Assembly: GCA_003427395.1 (NCBI GenBank) | Contig: BFEA01000165.1 | Location: forward strand, 2,618,611 to 2,677,613 | Length of the DNA: 59,003 bases | Direction of reading: 5' to 3' | Origin: Chara braunii | Lineage: Eukaryota; Streptophyta; Charophyceae; Charales; Characeae | Part shown: piece after piece, positions 9,870 through 19,444 of the stretch | How the letters are laid out: every line of letters begins with the position of its first letter | How positions within the stretch are numbered: the first letter of the stretch is position 1 | Program-made: the position numbers and the translations under genes | Notes under the pieces: model-generated | Seen by the model: only the letters and a program-made list of their open reading frames with translations | Databases searched by the model: none | Told to the model about the DNA's origin: nothing

Positions 9870-11032
9870 ACGGTAGGTGGTTTTCGGTCCGAATATTTCC
9901 GTGATCAAATCTTAAAAAAACGTGGTCTTACGAATGTTTTGTGATTTTGGGGACCCCTAGCAGTTCATTTTAGGAGGCTTCATTACTGTTATACTCAGTG
10001 ATCTGCGGCTGTCCGATGCCAGAACGACGCTGGCCGGTACTGGGGTGTTGCCCTATAACCTGCTGATGCAGGAGTGTGAGTCAGGTAGAGAGATCTGGGA
10101 ATGCTTTGGGGTGGGCATTTCAAGGGACAACTAAGGGTTACTGCTGGGACCACGCTGGTCGGAGCTGGGGTAAGTCGTGTTGCCCTATAACCCGAGCGGG
10201 TGGGGGTGTGAGACCCGGAAGAGCTCGGCAGGGAGTAAGACAGTGTTGGAGATTTTTAGAAGGATTTGCTAGGGATTCCGAGGGTTTTTAGCATTTATAG
10301 GACCTTAGCGATGACGATTTTTGCTTCTAAAATTTCTCTTCAGCGAATAGGCTAGTAATTGCTCATGATCTTATTCTTTAGACAAAGTCGGGTTGAAGTC
10401 CCGGTATCTCAAAATTTCTTTCCGTATGTGATCTAAAAAAAAAAGAATGCTTTAGGATTCAGGGGACTTCTAGCAGCTCGCTTTAGGCTGTTTGATACTG
10501 GTACATTCATGGATCTGCGGTTGTTCGATGCTAAAACGACGTTGGCTGCTGCTGGGGTGTTGCCCTGTAACTTGCTGACTGCAGGAGCGTGAGGCCTGAT
10601 AGAGAGATCTGGGGATGCTTTGGGATGGGCATTCCAAGGGACAACCAAGGGTTGCTGTTGGGACGACGCTGGTCGGAGTTGGGGCGAATCGTTTTGCTCT
10701 GTAACCTACTAGCCGAGTGGAAGTGTGAGGCATGGCAGAGCCCGACAGGCAATAAGATAGTGTTGGACAGTTTTAGAGAGTTTGGTTTGGGAGTCTAGGG
10801 GTTCTGAGCATTTGAAAAGAGGTCAGTAGTCATTCATAGTTTTTCAACCTCTTTTTAATTCTCTTCAATTTCTTTAATAGTTCTCAACAGTTCTCAGGTT
10901 GATTCTCAGTCGAAGCCGGGTAATGGCCCCGATATCTCAAATGACTTGTGTAATTCTGTATGGGACGCTGGGTCCGGTTCCCAGCACGTGCTACTCTCCA
11001 CGAATAGACTGGAGCATTTGTCCCAAAAGGGG

Positions 11033-11061
<29 letters not shown>
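9870..11061 (+). mobile_element. nested dimeric poly-A element inside the LINE
   Basis: Two related units follow one another. Unit 1 runs from about 9960 to 10444 and ends in ten A. Unit 2 runs from about 10446 to 11061 and ends in a run of about 28 A. Shared blocks include GATCTGCGG(C/T)TGT(C/T)CGATGC, GGGTGTTGCCCT(A/G)TAAC, GAGAGATCTGGG(A/G)ATGCTTTGG and GGTATCTCAAA. Unit 2 ends with the two-hairpin 3' tail also seen at the LINE ends near 39.4, 39.8 and 53.4 kb. There is no coding sequence, so it is probably a SINE-like or internally deleted element carried by the LINE machinery. Confidence 0.65.
10967..11005 (+). other. conserved LINE-type 3' tail stem-loops
   Basis: GCTGGG (10967-10972) pairs with CCCAGC (10980-10985). 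The second stem (CTCTCC...CTGGAG near 10993-11013) is weaker here. The poly-A follows within about 50 bp. Compare the tails near 39.4, 39.8 and 53.4 kb. Confidence 0.65.
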
Positions 11062-11063
<2 letters not shown>

Positions 11064-11089
11064 CCTCAGACGACAAAATGTTATCTGCG

Positions 11090-12309
11090 GGAGACGACTC
11101 AAGAAATTTTGGGAAAGTTTGGACGGAAAGGGGAGTTCTCCTTGTCCAGCACTTGTGGGATGAGCAACAAGACGACTGGGTCACTGCAGAAGAACTCAAA
11201 CAGTGTCTCCCTCGACTGCGGAACACTCAAAGGAACATGTTAGAATTGGTAGAAGCCCTCCCGCCCCTTTGGGCCGCAATCTTGAAGAGCTCGGCTGAGT
11301 TTCCCTGTGGCACCTGATTTAAATCCGAGGAAGAGGAATCAGTGTTTTGGAAGGTGGAAGGTCCAGACGTAGAGTCTGGATGGAAGGTGGAAGAATGGAT
11401 ATGGGGACCTAAGACTAACAGAGGCAGAACTCTACTACGGTTACGGAGTACTAGTGTCACCACAAGGGTTGGCCTAGCGGAAGTTCGAGTGCACTGTTCA
11501 GGTAAGTGCTTGATTCTGCTAGGCAGCGCAGAGGACTTCAGATCAGAACCCCTTCTGCTTCAGTGGAAGAGTGAGAACGAGGGTCACCCACAGACCACCC
11601 CAATAAGTTGCTACTCGGTGAAAGAAGGGATACAGTTCCTACGCTTTGCAATGCTAATCACTCCGACTGTGTTGGTTACAAGAAGATTCAGGAACCTGAA
11701 AGGGGAAGATACACCACCCCCAGCATGGCGAAGTCTGTGGAAGGCTCTACAGCATATCCCCTTACAAAAAGACGCCAGTCTCCTCTGGGCTCAATCTCTG
11801 TTTGTCACTCCAACGACTTTTTGGTTGAATTCCAGAGGTATGGAACTACAAACCACCTGTAGGCGATGTGACTGGAGGTGGGAATCTAATTTTCACCTTT
11901 GGTTCGATTGCCCGCAGGCAGAAGAGATTTGGTTATGGTGGTCGGCACACACCAACGGAGAATTTGAATGGAACAAGGATTGGATTTTGAATGGTATTCT
12001 TTCAAAAGCGGAATTTACACTGTCGGAGGGATGGGGCTATGTGACACTGGTTTGCAGAGGGGTGGTAATGCAGCAGATTTGACAAGCTCGCAATTCAGTC
12101 ATATTCAAGCAAGGGAAACTGATGTTCAGCAACAACACAGGAAAATTCGCTCCAATATCAGGTTAATGCTGCTGACAGATTGGAAAAGATGTCGTTTTAG
12201 ACAGAGACCAGGTCGCTTTTGGTTTCATAAAACTTGGGCTAAGAACAACAGACTGACTTACTTCTCTGCAGAGGACAAAATGTCAATGGCGAGCAGGCTC
12301 CGAGAGTAA
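11090..12309 (+). pseudogene. LINE C-terminal region with zinc knuckle
   Basis: After the nested insertion the polyprotein resumes with VLLVQHLWDEQQDDWVTAEE, then ALPPLWAAI. After a stop near 11317 a 246-codon frame (11342-12082) carries WRSLWKALQHIP and the knuckle TCRRC...FHLWFDCPQAEEIWLWW, the CxxC...HxxxxC motif (zf-RVT) of plant LINE ORF2 C-termini. A frameshift near 12060 moves the final stretch (RSNIRLMLLTDWKRCRFR...) into another frame ending at 12309. The order of motifs is that of a normal ORF2 tail; at least two breaks make it non-functional. Confidence 0.8.
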
Positions 12310-12520
12310 AACTTGATAAAAGGACAATGCAGGCTCTGACTGACACTGTTTGACATTAGGGATCATGGACTAGCTAGCAGTGTGTTTTTGTAGGCTGGTT
12401 ACTCTTGAGGTAAACCTTCCTGAGAATTTCTTGTTGTTCATTACAATGTTCTTGGAACCTTGGCTCTAGAAACTTTTTTTACTGTGCTTCAAAGTTTACT
12501 TTTTGGAAAGTGGTTGTTGA

Positions 12521-12550
12521 GTATGGGACGTTGGACCCAGTTTTCAGTTA
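12521..12550 (+). other. degenerate copy of the LINE 3' tail hairpin
   Basis: GGGACGTTGGACCCAGTTTTCAG echoes the GGACGCTGGACCCGTTTTCCAGC tail of the other LINEs but pairs poorly. It lies about 170 bp before the poly-A, farther away than in the other copies. Confidence 0.4.
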
Positions 12551-12714
12551 GCTCATGGTAAAGTAGAAACAGTCGGTTAGACATCGAGCTCGACTCGTAA
12601 GCTAAACTAGCTGAGGCTGCCAGGATAACTCCGGGTTGAATTGTGAGGTTCCTGGCCTCATCCCATTTATTTTGGCAATAAACAGATAAAGCTTTAAAAA
12701 AAAAAAAAAAAAAA

Positions 12715-12775
12715 GATACAGAGAAGATTAGCATGGCCCCGGTGCAAAGACGACATGCATCAACTTTTGAAGCTG
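12715..12775 (+). pseudogene. U6: U6 snRNA, 3' half
   Basis: The first 26 bases (12715-12740) match U6 exactly, from GATACAGAGAAG through TTAGCATGGCCCC, covering the catalytic ACAGAGA and the AGC triad. After that GTGCAAAGACGACATGCAT follows U6 GCGCAAGGATGACACGCAT with several transitions. The 3' end and the T-run terminator are not recognisable. The 5' half is at 9312-9341, on the other side of the LINE. Confidence 0.85.
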
Positions 12776-13009
12776 AGCCTGAAAATGCCCTCTGCACCAA
12801 AAAAATGAAATCGGCGGGGGTCTCATTTTGGCTGGTAGCACCAATCATTTTGGTTCGGTACCTTCAACCCCGAAAGCCGCGTATATGTTTTTCAAGCGGG
12901 GAAAGGTATTGGTGGTTTACACCATCAGTCCCTACCGCATTTTCCGTACCCCTCGGCCTCAAATGAATTTGGACCAGAGGGGCAGGCCAATTCTACTTCG
13001 GCGTTAACG

Positions 13010-13049
13010 GTTGGACCAACCGGTAGGTGCTGGTGGTTTAAACCACCAG
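13010..13049. other. two adjacent perfect palindromes
   Basis: CGGTTGGACCAACCG (13010-13024) is followed by CTGGTGGTTTAAACCACCAG (13030-13049), a perfect 20-bp palindrome. A related imperfect form, TTGGTGGTTTACACCATCAG, lies near 12910. A third dyad, TCACGCTCAGCGTGA, lies at about 13095. Their role is unknown; clustered dyads can be protein-binding sites or element ends. Confidence 0.8.
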
Positions 13050-13129
13050 TTCACACAAACCTAAGTAATGCTCTTACCGCTGTGACGCCCAAACTCACGC
13101 TCAGCGTGACTTCCTGATCGGAGTGGGTG

Positions 13130-13230
13130 TAGGTCTAGAAGTGCGTAAAAAAGGGGTGTGCCAAGGGTTTTGGGAAAGTGGGGGTGGAATCCCAGGTCGG
13201 AACTGGGATCTCCTGTGCCAGGGTTCCAAG
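13130..13230 (+). repeat. dispersed repeat, also at 44.15-44.30 and 45.77-45.97 kb
   Basis: Shared blocks in order are AGTGCGTAA, GGGTGTGCCAAGG, TTTTGGGAAA, GGGTGGAATCCCAGGTC and ATCTCC(T/G)GTGCC. The copy near 44.2 kb is inverted. It is probably part of an LTR or other interspersed element; the ends are unknown. Confidence 0.65.
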
Positions 13231-13263
13231 GATGGAAACGTAATCAATTCGGGAAGGGAAAGA

Positions 13264-16200
13264 TTACGACAGTTGGGTTCTTAAGGTCGTACGAAGGGCC
13301 CGATTGGTGTCTCTGACTGTTTCGGGCCCGCACATGGTGCACGGGGGGGACGCAGTGGTTGTCTCGCTGTTCTGACACGTGGCGCCTATGGGGCTCGCAG
13401 AGTTCCGAGTCTGACGATGAGGGCCTTCATAGGAGGCTCTTCTCGTGGTGCTCTGCTTCGCTATGAGTTCGGCCGGCAAACCCCTGCACTTGAAGAGGTC
13501 TGATGCTTTGATCCAGAGCCTGCTGGATATCCCATTCACATATTAGGCGTTCTTTCCCGATTTGGAGAGGAAAATCGAGAAGGCCCGATCGATAGTGATA
13601 GAAAAAGTACTCCTTTGTCTGAAAGTTTTGACATTCACATTTAATACTCGGAATATAGTGCCGAATTCCATGGCAGACTAGCACCTTTCCCATGTCCCGT
13701 TACTATAATGGGTGGGCAGCTATGCAGAGGTCAATATAATGTTCAGGCAATCATCAATCGACTAGTCCCCATCAGACACCAATGATACTCAATCTGCACA
13801 GAGAAAGTGTTACGTAAGTCATGTGAGCTTGTTTCTACATGCGTGGGCGTGCATGGCCACTCCCGAAGAATCATTCGTAACACATTCGCCCGTACGCACG
13901 AACTAAGTAGTGATGACGTGACACCTACTACAAGCCATGGGAGACTACAACATCCAATCGCAATTGCTTCCTACATGCAAAAACGCATAAGCACACATGC
14001 ATTTGTTTCTGTATAGATCATTCAGCATATTATGGGTAGGGATCATGGACACAAACATAAAAAAGGAGATAAACAAGCAATCAAAAATCCATCGAGTCGA
14101 CAAAATTGAGAGGTGTGGAAAGAGAGGAAGAAGAAGATCCGTTTCGCCAAGTCCAAAATTGGAAGGAAGAAAAGTTGGAATTTGCAGAAGAAACGTCCAC
14201 AACACCACCCAGTCACATCACACACTCTCCCCTCATCGATGCCCAACTCCTTATTCGGTGTGGGCAGTTTGTCGCCTCGCACCCACCATCAACCGAGAGT
14301 CGTCACCCCACTTGACTTGATTACACAAGTCATGTTCGTCTGAGTCTCAAAGTCCGTCGCGGCCACCCATCATCCCCGCACAATCGTTGTCAGCTCGTCG
14401 AATCGCCCAACCCCGCACTCACCTTCACTATGCTCGTACTCGTTAGTCAATCGTTCCAACCACAATAACTCAAAGTTTAGATTAGAGAGCGATTACGTCG
14501 TGCTTACTGAATTTCAAACAGCAAGAATGCATGCACGCAATACCCAAAATTACACCAAGGACGGAAAAGAAGAAGAGAGGGAATACCTAGAATCAGCATG
14601 CTTGGGCCGCGGCATGGGTGACATAGCCACTCTCCACGCATCGATCCTGGCATGGATCTCTTTGGCCAATGAGAAGGGGAGAAAACTAGGCATATGCATA
14701 CGCGCAACAGAGACTTAGCAAAAAAAAAAAATAGTTGCATGCAAGGATCAAGAAGAGAAAGAAAAAAGTTGAAATTGAGATTAAGGCGCTGCAAGAAAAC
14801 AACGTAGAAAAAGCGTAGTAATGCACACGCAAACAAGAAGCAGCGTACAATTATCATTGTGACCAGCCGAAATACAGTATGCCCAAAATCATATTTTAAT
14901 TGAAGTCCTAATTCAGGCGAAAAATATCATTACCTACACGGTTGTCCGCGCGATTCCCCAAGAATTCAAAAATTAAAAAGTTCACCTGATGTGATGATCG
15001 CGCAAAAATTCCCTGCCTCGAGTCCCGAACAGAAAAGCAGAACGGGGAAAGCCACGTCATCATTTTTCTTACGCTCGCTAAGGCGCGTTCTCACCACCAA
15101 CAATTGCATAATTGGGGCTCGTTTTTTGCAAATACAAAAAGAAAGTTTGGGCCACATGTGCAATTAGCCTCATCACTCATACGCAGACCTCCTAAGGGCC
15201 CAAAGCTCATTCGCGCAGATAATCTCGCGCATTAGAAAAAAAAATTATCACACCACGTAGTATGTGGTAAAAGCGAGTTTTTGACACTACACGGATTTGT
15301 TCTTACCTTCGCGCTTAATTGTCCTTTTAGATGGGTGGCATGTTGCTTTTCGTTTTCCTTCTTTTGAAAATAGAGCGTAATGGACTTTCCTGTAGGTGTG
15401 CTCTCACATTTTTGTTTCGGTTTAATTCTTTTTTTTATCACTACGCTATGTTGTTCTCTTTATTTTTTTTTTGTTCTCACTACATACCTACCACTGCTCC
15501 TAAGGCTATATAGAGGGGACCTCTGCAAGCATAGCTACCTCGCAATCAAGGGATCGCCTCAACAAAAGAAGTTAGAGATAGGGTGGGCCTGCTAGTAGGG
15601 GTCCGACTAACACAAAAGACCGCCAGTAGTCGCTCGTCCGTTTTTATCGCCCCATAACCTCATGCGGCGCACTTAGTGTGAACCAGCCTTCCATAGTTTG
15701 CTTAATACCTCTTATCGATATCAGTAGGGTCTTCGGACAACATCAGTGTGAGTGCGAGTGTGAGTGGGTTCTATGTGGTCCATGAGGGAGTGTTGGGCTT
15801 ATACACCAATGTTATTTGGCTCAATTGTGAGATGTCCCCTCGTTTTTTTTTTAGCCCCTTCTATTCTGGGGGCCAACATGCCGGTTACTTATTCTCGACA
15901 AGCAAATTGTTAAGAGTGCGTATAAGGAAAAAAAGGGTAGGGTAGCCCTATCACAATCGGGAGACTCCTCATGGTGCTCAACCGTTGTGACAGAAACCCC
16001 CCATTTTGAAAAAGAAAAAAGAATAGAAGAAAGGAGCAAGGTCATAAGAAAAAAATCCCACCGGCCAAATAGAACCCACCTCCTACCTCGTCCTGTTACT
16101 GTACGTCTATTATTCACTTATGTTGGGACCCTCATCATATCTCATGCAATAATCCTCTTACCGCGCTACTGCTATTTATTTGTGATTTGGTCCCTATTCT

Positions 16201-16840
16201 TGATCCCAATACAACCACAATTTGGATTATCTGCAAAAACCATTCGGACCATCCTATGACCGAGGAACTCGTTTTTTTTTTTTATACCAGTAGTCCAAAT
16301 ACCTGCGGCGTCTGAGAGTAAAGGCGGTGCCCGACGATGTGACCGATTGTATTATACTTTCGGTAAGATCGTCGGGATGTTAGACCATTGGAATGTTAGG
16401 CCTAACCCCCATTCTACTTAAAATAATGACGTTCGGTTTAACAACCGCGCGATTCAGAGTCTAAGCGGGCTTAGAGGAACAATCGCGTCGTGGCATGAAA
16501 CCATGGCGCAAAAGGAGTAAGGACGCACAACTTAGTAGCCATGAAGTTCGGAGCCTAGGCGATGGGAAAATGTGGTCATACAAGTTAGGATTGAGCAGCA
16601 AAGGCGTGGCCTCGTCGGGGCCGCGGGCTAAGGAAAGGCTCGTGCCGAAATTAGTATTTTTATTAAGGTCGAGCGCGAGTCGGCTGCGGAATAGTGCGGC
16701 TTGGGTGCCTAGCCGTTGGGTTGAGTGCTCGGTCATTGGAGACGGGTGGCCAGCTTGAGGAATGGCTGGAGCAGACGAAGCCTGCTAAACATCAGGGACA
16801 AACTCTTCTTATAGAACAACCGCTCCTAAATTTTTTGTGA
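13264..16840. other. long stretch with no gene recognised
   Basis: Open frames are short and show no recognisable motifs, exon series or repeat proteins. One fragment at 15490-15545 (CCTAAGGCTATATAGAGGGGACCTCTGCAAGC-like) matches 44.89-44.96 kb and includes a TATATA box-like core, so part of this region is probably LTR debris. Confidence 0.4.
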
Positions 16841-16846
16841 TAGGAG

Positions 16847-16915
16847 TTAGCCTAGTAGACTAAAATATTGGAGTCTCACCCCGCAGATCCGGGGTTCTAA
16901 ATCGTACCGCGCCCG
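16847..16915 (+). mobile_element. tRNA-like SINE head
   Basis: TTAGCCTAGTAGACTAAA resembles an A box, and GGGGTTCTAAATCGTACC follows at tRNA spacing as a B box. It continues into GC-rich sequence without a poly-A nearby. It is more likely SINE-derived than a functional tRNA because no acceptor stem is evident. Confidence 0.5.
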
Positions 16916-17079
16916 TCGGGCTAGCTCTTTTTTGGGCAGCTACCCATAGGCTGAACGAACTGGTTGAGACCGATTTCGGCCGTGCGACAATCAAGATCTC
17001 ACGGCTGAAACCAGTCGCGCAAAGATTTTATCCCTATGCAATGATAACACGCTTAAAACACTTTTTTTTTTTTTTGTAA

Positions 17080-17257
17080 CTACGAGGAGTCACAAAAACA
17101 ATTTGAAATTACAATTTGGGCCAAAACGACTTTCGAATTGCACGTCGGGCACTATACCTGACCAGAAGTTGGATTGTATATATTGCCCGAAGCGCAATTT
17201 GAAACCCGTTTTGGCCCGAAATGTAATTTCGAATTGTTTTTGTAACTCCCGAGTAGT
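17080..17257. mobile_element. near-palindromic MITE, arms about 80 bp
   Basis: The left half (ACAAAAACAATTTGAAATTAC, GGGCCAAAACG, CGGGCA...) is the inverted copy of the right half over almost the whole length, with the centre near 17165. T-runs lie at both ends (17062-17075 and after 17257). The RNA would form a long hairpin. No transposase is present, and a target duplication is obscured by the T-runs. Confidence 0.75.
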
Positions 17258-17280
17258 TTTTTTTTTTTTTTTTTTCAGAT

Positions 17281-17375
17281 CGAGTCCATCAGGGCTCGAA
17301 CTCTGGTCTGCATTTCAACAATTGTGGTTGAGCGGCACAGAGGCAACCGTCGGCATTAGCCAATGGCAAAAAAAA
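17281..17375 (-). mobile_element. tRNA-derived SINE, minus strand
   Basis: On the minus strand GTTGAAATGCAGACCAGAGTTCGAGCCCTG contains a clear B box (AGTTCGAGCCC). The poly-T at 17257-17277 would be its poly-A tail. The same GTTGAAATGCA(G/A)ACC phrase recurs at 18.03-18.1 kb. Confidence 0.55.
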
Positions 17376-17605
17376 AAAAAAAAAAAAAGATTTAGCATAG
17401 GGCCAAGTGACGCATTCTGGGAGGACTGGGATTGCAGCTCCCAAAACAACATTATGGGCGTCTGTTTTAACAGGCAACCATTTTAAGTATCGTTAGTGTT
17501 TTTTTTTTTTTTTCCCTTCATTTTCTTTCTTGTTTCCTTTTAAAGCACTCTCGTGAGATCATGAGAGAGAGTAAAGTTTTTCGTTGTTGTTTGTTTGTTT
17601 GTTTG

Positions 17606-17612
17606 TTTGTTT

Positions 17613-17660
<48 letters not shown>
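17606..17660. repeat. (TTTG)n followed by a long poly-T
   Basis: About seven GTTT units (from about 17585) run into roughly 46 T. It is probably the reverse-strand tail of a retroposon. Confidence 0.9.
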
Positions 17661-17837
17661 CCTGCTTGTTCTTCTCCCCCCTCATTGGACACAGCACGAG
17701 GGGAAAAGGGGAAAGAAGCAGCGTGGCGTATCCTTTCAAGTTTTAGCAGAAGATTCATTCACATTTTGCACATTTAGTGAATAGTGGGGCGTAACTTTTG
17801 TTTTGTGTGGCTGCCCCAGCCCCGCCACGCCGCGATC

Positions 17838-17937
17838 CCTCTAGGATTCGAACTCAAGCCTGTATAACAACCGTTCGCTGGGGCCGTTGCCCCCGTGTCT
17901 ACGTGCTGGCCTACTGGCTAGACAACTAGCTGTTTTC
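17838..17937 (-). mobile_element. tRNA-derived SINE with clear A and B boxes, minus strand
   Basis: Read on the minus strand it has TAGCCAGTAGG (A box) and GAGTTCGAATCCTAG (B box) about 55 bp apart, close to the RNA polymerase III consensus. A T-run at 17949-17978 is on the wrong side to be its tail, so the copy may be partial. Confidence 0.6.
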
Positions 17938-18019
17938 ACGGACATGTAAGTATTTTTTTTTTTTTTTTTTTTTTTTTTCTTTTCTTTTGAAAGGCTGTGA
18001 GGCCTTATGATGTAGCGAA

Positions 18020-18100
18020 GCGGGGGAGCTGGCCTGGTTGCATTTGGATTCAAACTTAGGTTTGCATTTCAACAGCTCGTGGGAGGCCTATGGCCCCACT
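18020..18100 (-). mobile_element. diverged SINE copy, minus strand
   Basis: The minus strand has GTTGAAATGCAAACCTAAG followed by a B-box-like TTTGAATCC, the same order as in the 17.28 kb copy. Confidence 0.5.
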
Positions 18101-18109
18101 AAAAACGAG

Positions 18110-18730
18110 GTAAGTTTTTATTTTTGTTTTTCTTTTTTTTCTCTTTTTCCTTCTTTCTTTTTTATAGTTTTATGATTTTGGCTTGGTCTTTAGCCAGATT
18201 TGGATGCGCCCCCCTCGAATATGCAGCAGGCAGTAAGTAATAGGGGGAGGGGTGCGAACCTAGCCGCGAACCAAAGAAAGTGCATAATGGAAGGGAGAGG
18301 CGGAATGTGGAGCAGAGTCACGAGGAAAGGCTGATGCAGCCTTTCCTCGATGCACACGGCCTGGAAAAGGGCCCAGGTGCTTGAAAATTTGAAGGCCATT
18401 AGTTCTCCTAGGGGAAAATCAAGGATTGTGGCCTTTGATCTCGGCCTCATATCAAGGACCCACAACAATTACAATTTTTTTTCTGTGGGCCAAAGTGTTG
18501 CCCACAACCACTCCAGCAAGTATAAAAGTTGGCTGCCCCACCAACCTCCTCACATTTGTGGTGAGGCTGCCCACACTCACATTGAGTGTTGGTGAGATGT
18601 TAAGGGAGCGAAGGGAGAAGCTGCTGGAAGAATGGGAAGTCTGCAAGACGAAGGTGTTGGAGGTTTGCGGAAGGGGGGAAGGTGAAGCTAGGTGGTGGTG
18701 GCCATAGCCCATAGCCGACATCCATAACCT
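18110..18730. other. no gene recognised
   Basis: Mixed sequence with a T-rich opening. Frames up to about 90 codons occur on both strands but carry no recognisable motif. Confidence 0.35.
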
Positions 18731-18734
18731 TAGC

Positions 18735-19440
18735 AGTGGTGAGCGGCCACGACGTCAAGGCCTTGCTAAGGGAAAGTGTTGCCGGATTGCCGCCGCGACG
18801 TCAAGACCTTCCTAAGGGAAGGTGTTGCCAGACTGTCGCGTCGATGTCAAGACCTTCGTACGCCCATTTTGCGGCACGACAACATCATTATTGTTTTAGG
18901 GGACACGATGCCGAAATTTTTCGACAGAGACGCGTCCATGGCGAGGTGTTTTTTTATGGGGTTATGATGTTGGATCACCAATGTGTCGACGATGCGCTTT
19001 TGAGGCGGAATGCTGCTGGTTTGCCGTTGTAACGTCAGCGTCTCCCTAATGGGAGGTGCTGTTGAATTTTTGTTGCATCGTCGAGGGGAAATGTTGCTGA
19101 AATTTTTCGGCAGAAGCATAAAGGTTTATGAAGGGGGTGATGTTGCCAAAATTTTGGCATGCCGACATTACCACCTAAGGGGGTTATGCTGCCAAAATTT
19201 TGGTGCGTTGGTGACCATTATTTGTGAAGGGTGTTATCCTGCCGGACCTTCGGCCCGTCGACAACAAAGTTTGGGGGCAGAATGCTGCTGGATTGTTGCC
19301 GCATCGTCAAGGTTGTTTTAAGAGATTATGATGTAGAGTTGTTGCCGGAACGTGAAGGTCTTTTTAAAGGAAGGTACTGTCGAAATTGTGGCATGATGAT
19401 GTTTGTTTTTTGTGCAATAATGGAGGTGTTGTCCGATTGA
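18735..19440. repeat. degenerate tandem array whose units carry a short hairpin
   Basis: Units of about 46-60 bp share the theme GTTGCCG...(GACGTCAAG)...CCTAAGGGA. Many contain a compact palindrome: GCCGAAATTTTTCGAC (about 18910), GCTGAAATTTTTCGGC (19096), GCCAAAATTTTGGC (19145), GCCAAAATTTTGG (19191) and GCCGGACCTTCGGC (19241). The dyad is kept while its bases change. No frame is open through the array. Confidence 0.7.
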
Positions 19441-19444
19441 CGAC

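Larger units (their letters stand above)
9342..12714 (+). mobile_element. 5'-truncated L1-type LINE inserted in U6
   Basis: The element starts inside the reverse transcriptase coding region directly after U6 GGAAC. It encodes the RT C-terminal part and the zinc-knuckle tail, has an AATAAA signal near 12679 and ends in 19 A directly before U6 GATACAGAG. No target duplication or deletion is visible: the two U6 halves abut. About 1.2 kb (9870-11061) is a nested insertion. Orientation matches U6. Coding parts are listed separately. Confidence 0.8.

Noticed and set aside
9312-12775. U6-LINE chimera made by template switching
   Set aside because: Those chimeras place U6 only upstream of a LINE 3' end. 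Here U6 continues on the far side of the poly-A, which requires insertion into a U6 sequence.
16847-16915. Functional tRNA gene
   Set aside because: The A and B boxes are tRNA-like, but no acceptor stem pairs. The same applies to the 9.05, 17.3, 17.8, 18.0, 43.1 and 43.4 kb candidates.
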